A stretch of 64,000 bases of DNA from contig NZ_CP041656.2 of assembly GCF_007290395.2 (NCBI RefSeq), forward strand, positions 6,138,001-6,202,000, in the 5' to 3' direction. Positions 47,114-54,815 of this stretch are shown piece after piece. The DNA comes from Bradyrhizobium cosmicum. GTDB lineage: Bacteria; Pseudomonadota; Alphaproteobacteria; Rhizobiales; Xanthobacteraceae. The notes under the pieces are model-generated. The model saw only the letters and a program-made list of their open reading frames with translations. It was not told the DNA's origin and did no database searches. Made by a program: the position numbers and the translations under genes. Position 1 is the first letter of the stretch, and each line of letters begins with the position of its first letter.

Positions 47114-47491
47114 ATGCCTCTCCTTCACATCTCGATGCGCGCCGGAAAGCCGGAAGCCTACCGGAAGGCGATCCTCGACGGCCTCTATCGCGCCATGCGC
47201 GAGGCGCTGAACGTGCCTGACGGCGACGAGTTCATGACCATCAGCGAGCTTTCGCCTGCAAACTTCCGCTGCGGCAATGCCTATGGCGTCAAGCGCAGCG
47301 AGGACGCCGTCCTAATCCAGATCACCGTGTTCGCGACGCGCACCGCGCAGCAGAAGAAGGCGCTGTACCGCCGGATCGCGGACCTACTCGGCGAAAACCC
47401 GGGCATCCGCCCTGAGGACGTGTTCGTGAACGTGCTCGACGCCCCCGCGGAGAACTGGTCCGTCGGCCACGGCATCGCGCAATTCGCGTGA
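47114..47491 (+). CDS. Tautomerase family protein (4-oxalocrotonate tautomerase-like)
   Basis: 125 residues. The N-terminus MPLLHISMRAGK exposes Pro1 after Met removal, the catalytic base of the tautomerase/MIF superfamily. The length of about 125 fits the longer single-chain members (two beta-alpha-beta units) rather than the 62-residue 4-OT subunit. Substrates may be 2-hydroxymuconate-type enols or a haloacrylate. AAAGGG lies about seven bases before ATG 47114, and a longer frame from 47075 is ignored because it would hide Pro1. Likely induced by the effector of the divergent TetR repressor. Confidence 0.88.
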   Translation: MPLLHISMRAGKPEAYRKAILDGLYRAMREALNVPDGDEFMTISELSPANFRCGNAYGVKRSEDAVLIQITVFATRTAQQKKALYRRIADLLGENPGIRPEDVFVNVLDAPAENWSVGHGIAQFA

Positions 47492-47510
47492 GGCGGCGCG
47501 GGCTGTTAGG

Positions 47511-48437
47511 TCAGCCCGCAACGCACGCCGCCATGACCCCGTCGAGCTCGGCCTTCGACAGCACGCCGAGCTCGGCGATGAAGACGATCCTCGCGCGCGG
47601 CACACCCGGCGCGGGCGCATCGCCGGGCGCGAGCGTGGCGCGGCCGCCGGCGAATTGAAACACCATCAGGCGTCCCGGCTGCTCGACGGTCTCGAACAGG
47701 CCCTTCGCGCGCGCAAGCTTGGGCGCAAGCCGGCCGATGGCCTGCTGCAGCCGCGGCAACGAGAGCGGCTGGTCCGAGGTCCAGCTCAGCGTCTCGAAGC
47801 GCTCCTCTGCCGGGCGTTTCGGCCCGGGCTCGCGCGGCGCCGGCGCGCGATCGACGGTCGCCGGGAACAGCAGCGCGGATGGGATCTCGCCGTGGTTCGC
47901 ATCCACCACCACGGCGGGGACGCGCAGGGCGCGGATGGCTTCACGCAGCCGCCCGCCCGCGCCCTCCTCCGCCAGATCCAGCTTGCTCAGCGCCACGATG
48001 TCGGCGACGCGCAATTGGGAGCGCATCAGCGCGTCGTCCAGGGCGGCCGGCGGCGTGCCCGCGTCCATCACGCAGAGCACGGTTTCCAGCGGCGCCTCGC
48101 GCAGGATCACCGGGTCCATCAGATTGCGGACGATGTCGGCGGGATCGGCGACGCCGCTGGTCTCGATGACGACATATTCCGGCTTCGGATCGCGCCGAAG
48201 CAGCGTCGAGAGCGTGCGTAGCAGATCGCCTTCGAGAGAGCAGCAGATGCAGCCATTGGCTAGGCTCACCACGCCGTCGCTGGCGCCCGCGATCAGCTCC
48301 GCATCGATGTTGATCGCACCGAAATCGTTGACGATTGCGGCGATGCGGCGGCCTTCCGCATGCGCCAGCAGATGGTTCACGACCGTGGTCTTGCCGGCCC
48401 CCAGAAAGCCCGTCACCAGGATAACGGGGACCGGCAT
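47511..48437 (-). CDS. CobW/COG0523 family metal-handling GTPase
   Basis: 308 residues. GTPase motifs: P-loop GFLGAGKTT (10-18), Walker B region VVIETSGVADP near 107-117, and SKLD. The zinc-binding GCICC motif lies at about 62-66 (NGCICCSLEGDLLRTL). C-terminal CobW_C domain about 215-305. COG0523 proteins deliver zinc or another metal to client enzymes. It is translated three bases after the stop codon of the deacylase gene, which encodes a metal-dependent enzyme, so it may load that enzyme. This link is inference. Confidence 0.9.
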   Translation of the reverse strand: MPVPVILVTGFLGAGKTTVVNHLLAHAEGRRIAAIVNDFGAINIDAELIAGASDGVVSLANGCICCSLEGDLLRTLSTLLRRDPKPEYVVIETSGVADPADIVRNLMDPVILREAPLETVLCVMDAGTPPAALDDALMRSQLRVADIVALSKLDLAEEGAGGRLREAIRALRVPAVVVDANHGEIPSALLFPATVDRAPAPREPGPKRPAEERFETLSWTSDQPLSLPRLQQAIGRLAPKLARAKGLFETVEQPGRLMVFQFAGGRATLAPGDAPAPGVPRARIVFIAELGVLSKAELDGVMAACVAG

Positions 48438-48440
48438 GTC

Positions 48441-49931
48441 TCAACCCTCGACGACGGGACGGCGGACGGGCTTCCCGGGCCGCGCCGCGATATCGAGAAT
48501 GCCGTCACTGATCAGCGGCTGGCCGCTGACCACCAGATGCCGCACGCCCGCCGACGGACGGTTCATCGCCGTGAAGGTCGCGCAGTCGCTGAGCTTCTCG
48601 TAGTCGAACACGACGATGTCGGCGTCGGCGTCCTTCGTGAGCCTGCCCTTGGCGCGCATCGCCGGCGTGCTCTGCGACAGGATCTCCGCCGGGATCAGCG
48701 CGCATTTGCGCACGCCTTCCAGCAGCGACACGGTCTTGCGCTCGCGCACCCATTCGCGAATGAATTTCGTGAAGCAGCCGGCCGAGCGCGGATGCGAGGT
48801 GGCGTCGTCCGGCAGCGGCCAGGCATCGCCGGTGTAAGTCTTGCCGTCCGACGTGGTCCACGGCATCGCGTCGGAGGCGATGGCTCCGCCGGGATACAGC
48901 ACCGACATGTCGAGGAGGTCGCGGTGATGCGCGTTGTTCTCGGTGTCGAGGATGTGCCAGAGCACCAGCGAGGACGGCTCCTCGGCCTGCGCCTTGAGCA
49001 GCTCTTCGCGGTCGTGAAAACGATAGCCGTCGGTCACGCGCTGCACCGAATCATAGCCGGTGCCGTTGCGCTCGACGAATTCAGGATCGCTGAAGAAGGC
49101 CGCGGCCAGTACGGTCGAGCCGGTGCCATAAGGATAAGCCTCGACCGTGATGGGCAGGCCCTGCGCCTGCGCCTTCGCGATCAGCTCGCGGCAGCGCTCG
49201 ATGTCGGTCTTGCTCGACGAATTGAAATGGCAGATGTGCATGTGCGCGCCGGTAGCGCCGGCATAGCCGATCAGGCGGATATAGGCCTCGGCCGCGCTCT
49301 CGGGGTCGACGCGCGACATGTAGGCGACATGGGTGAAGGTCGGCACGTCCTGCTTTGCGGCGAGCTGGCAGACCGCGGTCAATTCCTGCACGCCGGCGCC
49401 CGGCGCGTAGGCGTTCAGGATGCCGATGCCGATGCCGCCCTCGTTCAGGCCGCGCTCGAGACGTTCGAGAATGCCGGCGACCTCCGCATCGCTCGCCACG
49501 TTGTCGATCCAGCGCCGGTCGCGCATGGCGTTGCCGAACGCCTCCAGCGAGCTCTCCGCATTGGAGCCCGTCATCGCGCCGATGCGCGCAAAGGCCCAGT
49601 TGGTGGCGGCCCCATAGTTCAGCACACGGCCTTTCCTGGCCTGCCGCTCATACCACGACCCGACCGGCAGCACGCCGGCCTCGAGATCGAGCGTCGTCGT
49701 CACGCCGTCGAACGCCTGCATGCGGTCGGCCGGGATCGATTGGCCGTGGGCATGCAAATCGATGAAACCGGGGGCGACCACGAGGCCGGTCGCGTCGATC
49801 ACCCGCTCGGCGCCGCCGAGGCCCGTGCCGACGGCAGCGATCTTGCCGTCCACTACCGCCACATCGCCAACGGCGTCCATCCCGCTCGCGGGATCCACCA
49901 CCCGGCCGCCGCTGATCACCAAACCGCTCAT
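48441..49931 (-). CDS. N-acyl-D-amino-acid deacylase/D-aminoacylase-like amidohydrolase
   Basis: 496 residues of the amidohydrolase superfamily. FIDLHAHGQS near 57-66 is the HxH metal site, VEAYPYGTGST is a central block, and AIASDAMPW holds the Asp. The N-terminal beta sandwich begins LVISGGRVVDPASGMD. It removes an acyl group from an N-acyl-D-amino acid or dipeptide in the cytoplasm; related members hydrolyse D-hydantoins, so its specificity is not certain. GGAGTGACGAT directly before ATG 49931 selects the start. It heads a two-gene operon with the CobW GTPase. Confidence 0.88.
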   Translation of the reverse strand: MSGLVISGGRVVDPASGMDAVGDVAVVDGKIAAVGTGLGGAERVIDATGLVVAPGFIDLHAHGQSIPADRMQAFDGVTTTLDLEAGVLPVGSWYERQARKGRVLNYGAATNWAFARIGAMTGSNAESSLEAFGNAMRDRRWIDNVASDAEVAGILERLERGLNEGGIGIGILNAYAPGAGVQELTAVCQLAAKQDVPTFTHVAYMSRVDPESAAEAYIRLIGYAGATGAHMHICHFNSSSKTDIERCRELIAKAQAQGLPITVEAYPYGTGSTVLAAAFFSDPEFVERNGTGYDSVQRVTDGYRFHDREELLKAQAEEPSSLVLWHILDTENNAHHRDLLDMSVLYPGGAIASDAMPWTTSDGKTYTGDAWPLPDDATSHPRSAGCFTKFIREWVRERKTVSLLEGVRKCALIPAEILSQSTPAMRAKGRLTKDADADIVVFDYEKLSDCATFTAMNRPSAGVRHLVVSGQPLISDGILDIAARPGKPVRRPVVEG

Positions 49932-50097
49932 ATCGTCACTCCGAAAAGCTATTGCCAAAACCTCCAAAGGCCCGGCAGCAGCTTTGGAAGCGGAGACCGG
50001 CCGCATCGCGCACCGTCCCGGCGCGCATAGATGCAGATTTTGGGGGGAACGACTACCGCCGTTGATGCCGACGCATCATGCGGAATCGCGCGCGCGG

Positions 50098-51306
50098 TCA
50101 GAGCCCGTCAAACCACGATTTCCATTTCGGCACCGCCGTCGCAAAGGTGCCGCGATGGCTCGTTCTACCGGTCGAGACGGCTTCGACGGCCGGGTTGCCG
50201 CTGCCGATCGCGCGCTGGTAGGTCATGGCGAGCTGGCCGAGCCCGACGCTGATCGCTTCGTCGGTCTCTCCGTAATAGTTGCGCACCGGGCTCTTGACGA
50301 TCCAGCGATAAGCCTGTGTCTGCGCGACGAGCCGCCCGTAGGCCGAAGTTGCGAAGAACTGCGGATCGAAATAGTCGGCACGGATCAGCTTGTGCAGATC
50401 GGTCGGCACGTCCGCGGCGTTGAAAGGCTCGCGCATGTAGGCCTTGCGCGACACGTCGTAATAGGCATCCGCGATCAGCGAGCGCGCGAGCCCTGGCACG
50501 CCGTAATAATTCTCGAAGGAGAACGCCGTCAGGATGAACAGCGAATTCACCCAGCTCGCATCGTTCTTGCGCGGGAAGCTGAGAAAGCCGTTCAGCGCCA
50601 CGAACGCGTCGACCGGCGCGCTCGCGGTTGCGGCGGCGTTGACCTTGATGCCCGATTGCTCGAGCTTCTCGAGCATGGCCATGGTCACGAACCCGCCTTG
50701 CGACCAGCCGGCGAGAAACAGTTTTGTCGTGGTGAGCTTGAGGTGATCGAGCACGGCGCGGCTTGCGATCAGCATGTCGTAGGTCGCCTGCTGGTGGCTC
50801 GCCTTGACCATGTAGCCTTCCGGCTCGGTCGACGTGCCCAGTCCGAAATAGTCGGCGCCGATCACGACATATCCCTGGCCTGCGAACTGCGCGATCATCA
50901 GTTGCGTCTCCGGTGACTGTTCGGGAAACGACGGGACTTCCTGCTTCCCGTAAACCGTGCCGTGCTGGTACGTCACCATGGGAAACGACGTGCCCTCGAC
51001 ATCGGGAACAGCGAGCAGTCCGGACGTGACCGTCGGCTTGTTGCCCCGCTCCGGCACCACGGACGCATACGTCACGCGATAGAGGCTGACGGCATTGCGC
51101 GCCGGGCTATAGGTTACCGTGATACCGGCGAAGGCGGGCGTATCGACCTGCAGGATCTTGTTCAGCTGGGCGGAATCCCAGCGACCGATGCGCTGGTATT
51201 CGATGTTGGCCGACAATTTGACGACCTGGCTATCCTGCGCCCGGGCCGAAAATCCCGGGAAGAGCTGGACAAGAAGCAGCAGCGAGAAGCACCGAACTAA
51301 TTTCAT
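50098..51306 (-). CDS. Secreted alpha/beta hydrolase (lipase/esterase-like)
   Basis: 402 residues with a Sec signal peptide (1-24, core SLLLLVQLFPGFS, cleavage near ARAQ). The mature part is an alpha/beta hydrolase with the nucleophile elbow GWSQGG (about 205) and an oxyanion block MVTYQHGTVYGK. YGETDEAIS near the end may hold the Asp of the triad. It probably acts on esters in the periplasm or outside the cell. No lipid-binding lid can be seen by eye, so substrate is unknown. Single gene with no obvious partner. Confidence 0.88.
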   Translation of the reverse strand: MKLVRCFSLLLLVQLFPGFSARAQDSQVVKLSANIEYQRIGRWDSAQLNKILQVDTPAFAGITVTYSPARNAVSLYRVTYASVVPERGNKPTVTSGLLAVPDVEGTSFPMVTYQHGTVYGKQEVPSFPEQSPETQLMIAQFAGQGYVVIGADYFGLGTSTEPEGYMVKASHQQATYDMLIASRAVLDHLKLTTTKLFLAGWSQGGFVTMAMLEKLEQSGIKVNAAATASAPVDAFVALNGFLSFPRKNDASWVNSLFILTAFSFENYYGVPGLARSLIADAYYDVSRKAYMREPFNAADVPTDLHKLIRADYFDPQFFATSAYGRLVAQTQAYRWIVKSPVRNYYGETDEAISVGLGQLAMTYQRAIGSGNPAVEAVSTGRTSHRGTFATAVPKWKSWFDGL

Positions 51307-51374
51307 GCAAAAGACCCGTTGATGAGGACGTGACAGGCCTAAGCGGTTTGGGTTGAGATTCTGTTTCGGGCTAG

Positions 51375-51515
51375 CCTCAGGGTGCTGGCCCGAAATTCAA
51401 GGCGCAGCTCGCCAGACGAGGTGCGATCGATCGCTGGCATGCGTTCGAGGCGAAGGCCACGGAGCGAGCGTTACGCGACTGGTGTGTGCTGAATGAGATC
51501 GAAATCGTCGGCTGA
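51375..51515 (+). pseudogene. 3' remnant of a UPF0158-like gene
   Basis: A frame of about 45 codons ends at TGA 51513-51515 and has an upstream stop at 51372, no start and no ribosome binding site. Its last 35 residues (KFKAQLARRGAIDRWHAFEA and on to ERALRDWCVLNEIEIVG) look like the C-terminus of UPF0158-type proteins as I remember them. The rest of such a gene is missing, so this seems to be a decayed fragment. Confidence 0.45.
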
Positions 51516-51530
51516 CTTTACCGAGTACTC

Positions 51531-51559
51531 AAAACCTCCGGGCCGAAGGCCCGGAGGTT
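51531..51559 (-). terminator. Rho-independent terminator after the double-glycine peptide gene
   Basis: A perfect 12-base stem (AACCTCCGGGCC at 51533-51544, GGCCCGGAGGTT at 51548-51559) closes a three-base GAA loop. Read on the minus strand it is followed by TTTTGAG. It lies 22 bases past the stop of the small peptide gene, making that gene a transcription unit with its own end. Confidence 0.85.
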
Positions 51560-51581
51560 GCATGCCGGACAAGCCGCCTAC

Positions 51582-51797
51582 TCAGTTCTGCCGGTGAATG
51601 GTGATGTTGATGTGGCCACCGCCGCCGAGAAGAGAGGCCACGGCTACCGTGCCTTTGCCCCATTGTTCGCCGACCCACTTCGCGGCCGAAGCGGCTTCAT
51701 GCTTGATCCAGCCCCAGACGCCGCCTCCCGCGATGACGTCGAGCTCTTCGATGGACAGTTCGCGGTTTTCAAAACCGGCGTCGTCAGGATTTTTCAT
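51582..51797 (-). CDS. Double-glycine leader peptide (bacteriocin-like precursor), 71 residues
   Basis: A 71-residue peptide. Residues 1-25 are a leader with the classic ELSIEELDVIAGG box (13-25), the site cut by peptidase-containing ABC exporters. The predicted product of 46 residues (26-71) is rich in Gly, Ala, Trp and Ile, without Cys, and has a likely amphipathic helix (AASAAKWVGEQWGKG) and a Gly-rich patch (LLGGGGHI). This is typical of class II bacteriocins and similar signalling peptides, but no homologue is known to me. ACTGGAG about six bases upstream selects ATG 51797 over the frame from 51884. It has its own terminator. No exporter or immunity gene is in the window. Confidence 0.75.
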   Translation of the reverse strand: MKNPDDAGFENRELSIEELDVIAGGGVWGWIKHEAASAAKWVGEQWGKGTVAVASLLGGGGHINITIHRQN

Positions 51798-51984
51798 TGG
51801 CGTCTCCAGTTGGTGATGCGGGCCATCCCGCAAGCACGGACAGGATGCGCGCACACGCCCGGCGAGAGCTGTGACGATGATCACCCCGGTCGCGACGAGC
51901 GGTGAATTGTCGCTTCAGTCGGGGGGCAGCGAGGCGGGGCTATCGCATGTAGAGACAAGCGTGGCTGGAGGCTCGCCTGCGGCA

Positions 51985-52024
51985 TCCTTCGAGACGCCCG
52001 CCTGCGGCGGGCCCTCAGGATGAA
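51985..52024. repeat. Short repeat, family F
   Basis: CATCCTTCGAGACGCCCGCC followed by TGCGGCGGGCCCTCAGGATG forms an imperfect palindrome (CATCCT... and ...AGGATG, GCCCGC.../...GCGGGC). The word CATCCTTCGAGACGCCCGC is a common repeat in alphaproteobacterial genomes. It lies between the small peptide gene and tRNA-Glu. Confidence 0.6.
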
Positions 52025-52091
52025 ATTATGTTTTGTGTGGCGAGAGCCTGGGACCAACCAGAAGCATATATCAACGCTCGATGGAGCCAGT

Positions 52092-52166
52092 TGGCGCTCC
52101 CTAGGGGAATCGAACCCCTGTTTCAGCCTTGAGAGGGCCGCGTCCTAACCGCTAGACGAAGGGAGC
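52092..52166 (-). tRNA. tRNA-Glu (CTC)
   Basis: Read on the minus strand, GCTCCCT (5') pairs with AGGGAGC (3') to form the seven-base acceptor stem; the T arm has GTTCGATTC and the D arm has TAGCGGTTAGGA. The anticodon stem CGGCC/GGCTG encloses the loop CTCTCAA, giving anticodon CTC for Glu (GAG). The 3' CCA is encoded (TGG at 52092-52094). No integrase or attachment-site duplication is seen beside it. Confidence 0.95.
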
Positions 52167-52223
52167 GTGCGGGCTAGCCAATAACCTCGAAATTTGTCCG
52201 CCGCAAGGACCCGGGCGGGCCTT

Positions 52224-52565
52224 TTACGGCTCATTCGCAAATTTCAGCTTTCCAGCCGGCTTCAGGGTGTGGGCGTCGAAGGTGCGGATCTCGGTGATGC
52301 CGCCGACATCGAGGGTGACGACGAGGCGGTCGCCGGCAACCCCGGTCGAGACGATCCTGGCGCCCTTCGGCAGGGTGGCGGTGTCGCCGACCGGCTCGGG
52401 CGCCCTTCCCTCGGACTTGAAAAGGCGGTAGCCCACCGCGATCAGGACGGCGCAGATTGCCAGCGCCGTGGTCAACCCCGCGATCAGCATCATCCGCCGC
52501 ACCCGCGCAAACAGCGCGGCTTGCTCGGGGCTCGGTTCGGGAACAGCGGTATCAGACGTCGTCAT
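52224..52565 (-). CDS. Small single-pass membrane protein
   Basis: 113 residues. A 22-residue polar start (MTTSDTAVPEPSPEQ) precedes one membrane helix (about 26-47: LIAGLTTALAICAVLIAVGY). A periplasmic part of about 65 residues follows (ARIVSTGVAGDRLVVTLDVG, ending in KFANEP) that looks like a small beta domain. The start ATG 52565 overlaps, on the other strand, the start ATG of the pseudouridine synthase (CATG). Convergent with the tRNA gene. No function recognised. Confidence 0.75.
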   Translation of the reverse strand: MTTSDTAVPEPSPEQAALFARVRRMMLIAGLTTALAICAVLIAVGYRLFKSEGRAPEPVGDTATLPKGARIVSTGVAGDRLVVTLDVGGITEIRTFDAHTLKPAGKLKFANEP

Positions 52566-53571
52566 GGAAAACTCAGGCTCTGCGCAAAAGTTGGAGGTTG
52601 TCGTCGAAGGCTCCGAGGGCTCGGCCCGGCTCGACCGCGTGCTGGCGGCGCACCTCACCGACCTGTCGCGATCGAGGCTGAAAGCCCTAATTCTCGCGGG
52701 AGCGGTGACCCTCAAGGCCTCCGCGATCCGCGACCCCGCTTATCACGTCAGTTCCGGCGATACGATCACAATCGACGTGCCGGAGGCTGTGCCCGCCGAG
52801 CCGAAGGGCGAGGATATCGCGCTCGATATCGTGTTCGAGGACGACGACATCGTGGTCCTCAACAAGCCGAAAGGTCTGGTGGTGCACCCCGCGGCCGGCC
52901 ACGAGACCGGCACGCTGGTGAATGCACTGATCGCCCATTGCGGAACGTCGCTGTCGGGCATCGGCGGGGTCCGCCGGCCCGGCATCGTGCACCGGCTGGA
53001 CAAGGACACGACGGGGCTGATGGTGGTCGCCAAGAACGACCTCGCCCATGCCTCGCTCACCGCGCAATTCGCCGATCACGGCCGCACCGGACCGATGCGG
53101 CGCGGCTACATGGCGTTTGCCTGGGGCGTGCCCGGCCGGCACCGCGGCACCGTCGATGCACCGATCGACCGCCACCCCTATGCGCGTGAGAAGATGGCGG
53201 TGCGCCAGAGCGGCCGCGAGGCGGTGACCCATTGGGAGATCCTCAAGAGCTTTGCCGGGCGCGACGGAAAGCCGATCGCGACGCTGCTCGCCTGCGAGCT
53301 CGAGACCGGCCGCACCCACCAGATCCGCGTCCACCTCGCTCATATCGGGCACCCCCTGATGGGCGACGCGGTCTATGGCCCGCATTTCAAGACCAAGGCG
53401 AACCAGCTCGGACCGGAATCGCAGGCCGCCCTGGCCAGCCTTGGCCGGCAGGCCCTGCACGCTTATCTTCTGGTATTAGAGCACCCGAGGACCGGAGAAC
53501 TTCTTCACTGGGAGGCGGCTCTACCGGAGGATTTGCTTCTCTTGCAGAGCACGCTGAAAGCGGCGCTATGA
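52564..53571 (+). CDS. RluA/RluD family 23S rRNA pseudouridine synthase
   Basis: 335 residues. N-terminal S4 RNA-binding domain (about 20-80; SARLDRVLAAHLTDLSRSRL) and a catalytic domain with HRLDKDTTG, whose Asp146 is the nucleophile that makes pseudouridine. GRTHQIRVHLAHIGHPLMGD near 260 is a further signature. Length and domain order fit RluD. The S4 domain needs ATG 52564, so the start is fixed, even though it overlaps the divergent gene start by two bases. It lies upstream of rpoH, an arrangement conserved in many rhizobia. Confidence 0.93.
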   Translation: MENSGSAQKLEVVVEGSEGSARLDRVLAAHLTDLSRSRLKALILAGAVTLKASAIRDPAYHVSSGDTITIDVPEAVPAEPKGEDIALDIVFEDDDIVVLNKPKGLVVHPAAGHETGTLVNALIAHCGTSLSGIGGVRRPGIVHRLDKDTTGLMVVAKNDLAHASLTAQFADHGRTGPMRRGYMAFAWGVPGRHRGTVDAPIDRHPYAREKMAVRQSGREAVTHWEILKSFAGRDGKPIATLLACELETGRTHQIRVHLAHIGHPLMGDAVYGPHFKTKANQLGPESQAALASLGRQALHAYLLVLEHPRTGELLHWEAALPEDLLLLQSTLKAAL

Positions 53572-53681
53572 CGCAGGCCTCTTAAGAAAAGCGTTACATT
53601 ACAAAAAGTTATAGCTGCCACACGGGGACGTGACGTCAGCAATCCTTCCCTTTTTGCCCTCCGATAGGGTATATTGCGCCT

Positions 53682-53701
53682 GCGTTGGAAATGACCAACG
53701 C
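53682..53701 (+). promoter_or_regulatory. Hairpin in the leader of rpoH
   Basis: GCGTTGG (53682-53688) and CCAACGC (53695-53701) form a seven-base stem with the loop AAATGA, 90 bases before the rpoH start. It could be part of the mRNA leader structure or a protein site. No ROSE-type SD-masking structure is seen next to the ribosome binding site, so heat control through this hairpin is speculative. Confidence 0.4.
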
Positions 53702-53790
53702 GGAACATCGCAGCTACGGCCGGCTTTAACAAAGCGGTCGTCTGCCTGGCCCGCCGCTATCGGGGGCCTGAACCTTTGGAGGGCTCGCCT

Positions 53791-54690
53791 ATGGCCCGTA
53801 CCGCTGCTTTGCCGGTGCTCAATGGAGAATCCGGCCTCTCTCGCTACCTCGCCGAGATCCGCAAGTTCCCGATGCTGGAACCCCAGCAGGAATACATGCT
53901 CGCCAAGCGTTGGCGCGAGCATGACGATCGCGACGCGGCGCACCAACTCGTCACCAGCCATCTCCGCCTCGTGGCCAAGATCGCCATGGGCTATCGCGGC
54001 TACGGCCTGCCGATCTCCGAGGTCGTCTCGGAAGGCAATGTCGGCCTGATGCAGGCGGTGAAGCGTTTCGAACCCGAAAAGGGGTTCCGTCTCGCTACCT
54101 ACGCGATGTGGTGGATCAAGGCGTCGATTCAAGAGTACATCCTGCGTTCCTGGTCGCTCGTGAAGATGGGCACCACCGCGAACCAGAAAAAGCTGTTCTT
54201 CAACCTGCGCAAGGCGAAGAGCAAGATCAACGCGCTGGACGAAGGCGATCTCCGCCCCGACCAGGTGAAGATCATCGCCAAACGCCTCGGCGTCACCGAT
54301 CAGGACGTGATCGACATGAACCGCCGTCTCGGTGGCGACGCGTCGCTCAACGCACCGATCCGCGACGACGGCGAAGCCGGCGAATGGCAGGACTGGCTGG
54401 TCGACAATACGCCCAACCAGGAAGCCATGCTGGCGGAGCACGAGGAATATGACGAACGCCGCGACGCCCTGAACGGCGCCATGAGCGTGCTCAACCCGCG
54501 CGAACGCCGCATCTTCGAGGCCCGTCGCCTCGCCGATGACCCGATGACGCTGGAAGACCTTGCCGCCGAGTTCGGCGTGTCGCGCGAGCGCGTCCGCCAG
54601 ATCGAGGTCCGCGCCTTCGAAAAGGTGCAGGCCGCGGTCAAGGGCACGATCGCAAAGGCCGAACAGGCCGCGCTGGAAGCCGCGCACTAA
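53791..54690 (+). CDS. rpoH: RNA polymerase heat-shock sigma factor RpoH
   Basis: 299 residues of sigma-32 type. Region 2 (GYGLPISEVVSEGNVGLMQA, FRLATYAMWWIKASIQEYI near 99-117) is followed by the RpoH box (NQKKLFFNLRKAK, about 131-143), which distinguishes heat-shock factors, and region 4 (LEDLAAEFGVSRERVRQIEV). It directs RNA polymerase to heat-shock promoters. GGAGGGCTCGCCT just before ATG 53791 decides the start. Bradyrhizobium has several RpoH genes; this one lies behind the RluD-like gene, and which paralogue it is cannot be settled here. Confidence 0.96.
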   Translation: MARTAALPVLNGESGLSRYLAEIRKFPMLEPQQEYMLAKRWREHDDRDAAHQLVTSHLRLVAKIAMGYRGYGLPISEVVSEGNVGLMQAVKRFEPEKGFRLATYAMWWIKASIQEYILRSWSLVKMGTTANQKKLFFNLRKAKSKINALDEGDLRPDQVKIIAKRLGVTDQDVIDMNRRLGGDASLNAPIRDDGEAGEWQDWLVDNTPNQEAMLAEHEEYDERRDALNGAMSVLNPRERRIFEARRLADDPMTLEDLAAEFGVSRERVRQIEVRAFEKVQAAVKGTIAKAEQAALEAAH

Positions 54691-54732
54691 GCGAGGCTTC
54701 GGCGCCAGAAATTGGCGGATCGAACGAGACGG

Positions 54733-54760
54733 AAAAGCCGGCGGTGACGCCGGCTTTTTT
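54733..54760 (+). terminator. Rho-independent terminator after rpoH
   Basis: AAAAGCCGGCG (54733-54743) and CGCCGGCTTTT (54748-54758) form a strong hairpin with a GTGA loop and a run of six T. It lies 43 bases past the rpoH stop and probably also ends the minus-strand gene from 54816, thanks to its A-rich left side. Confidence 0.9.
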
Positions 54761-54815
54761 GTTTGGCTGATGGTCTTCACCTTGCCGCGCTTGCGGGAGG
54801 GGGAGAAGACAGGAC

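Noticed and set aside
52000..52200. Attachment site or integrated element at tRNA-Glu
   Set aside because: No integrase gene and no duplicated tRNA 3' end were found near it.
53575..53790. ROSE-type RNA thermometer before rpoH
   Set aside because: The hairpin at 53682-53701 is far from the ribosome binding site, and no U(U/C)GCU pairing partner of the SD sequence is seen.
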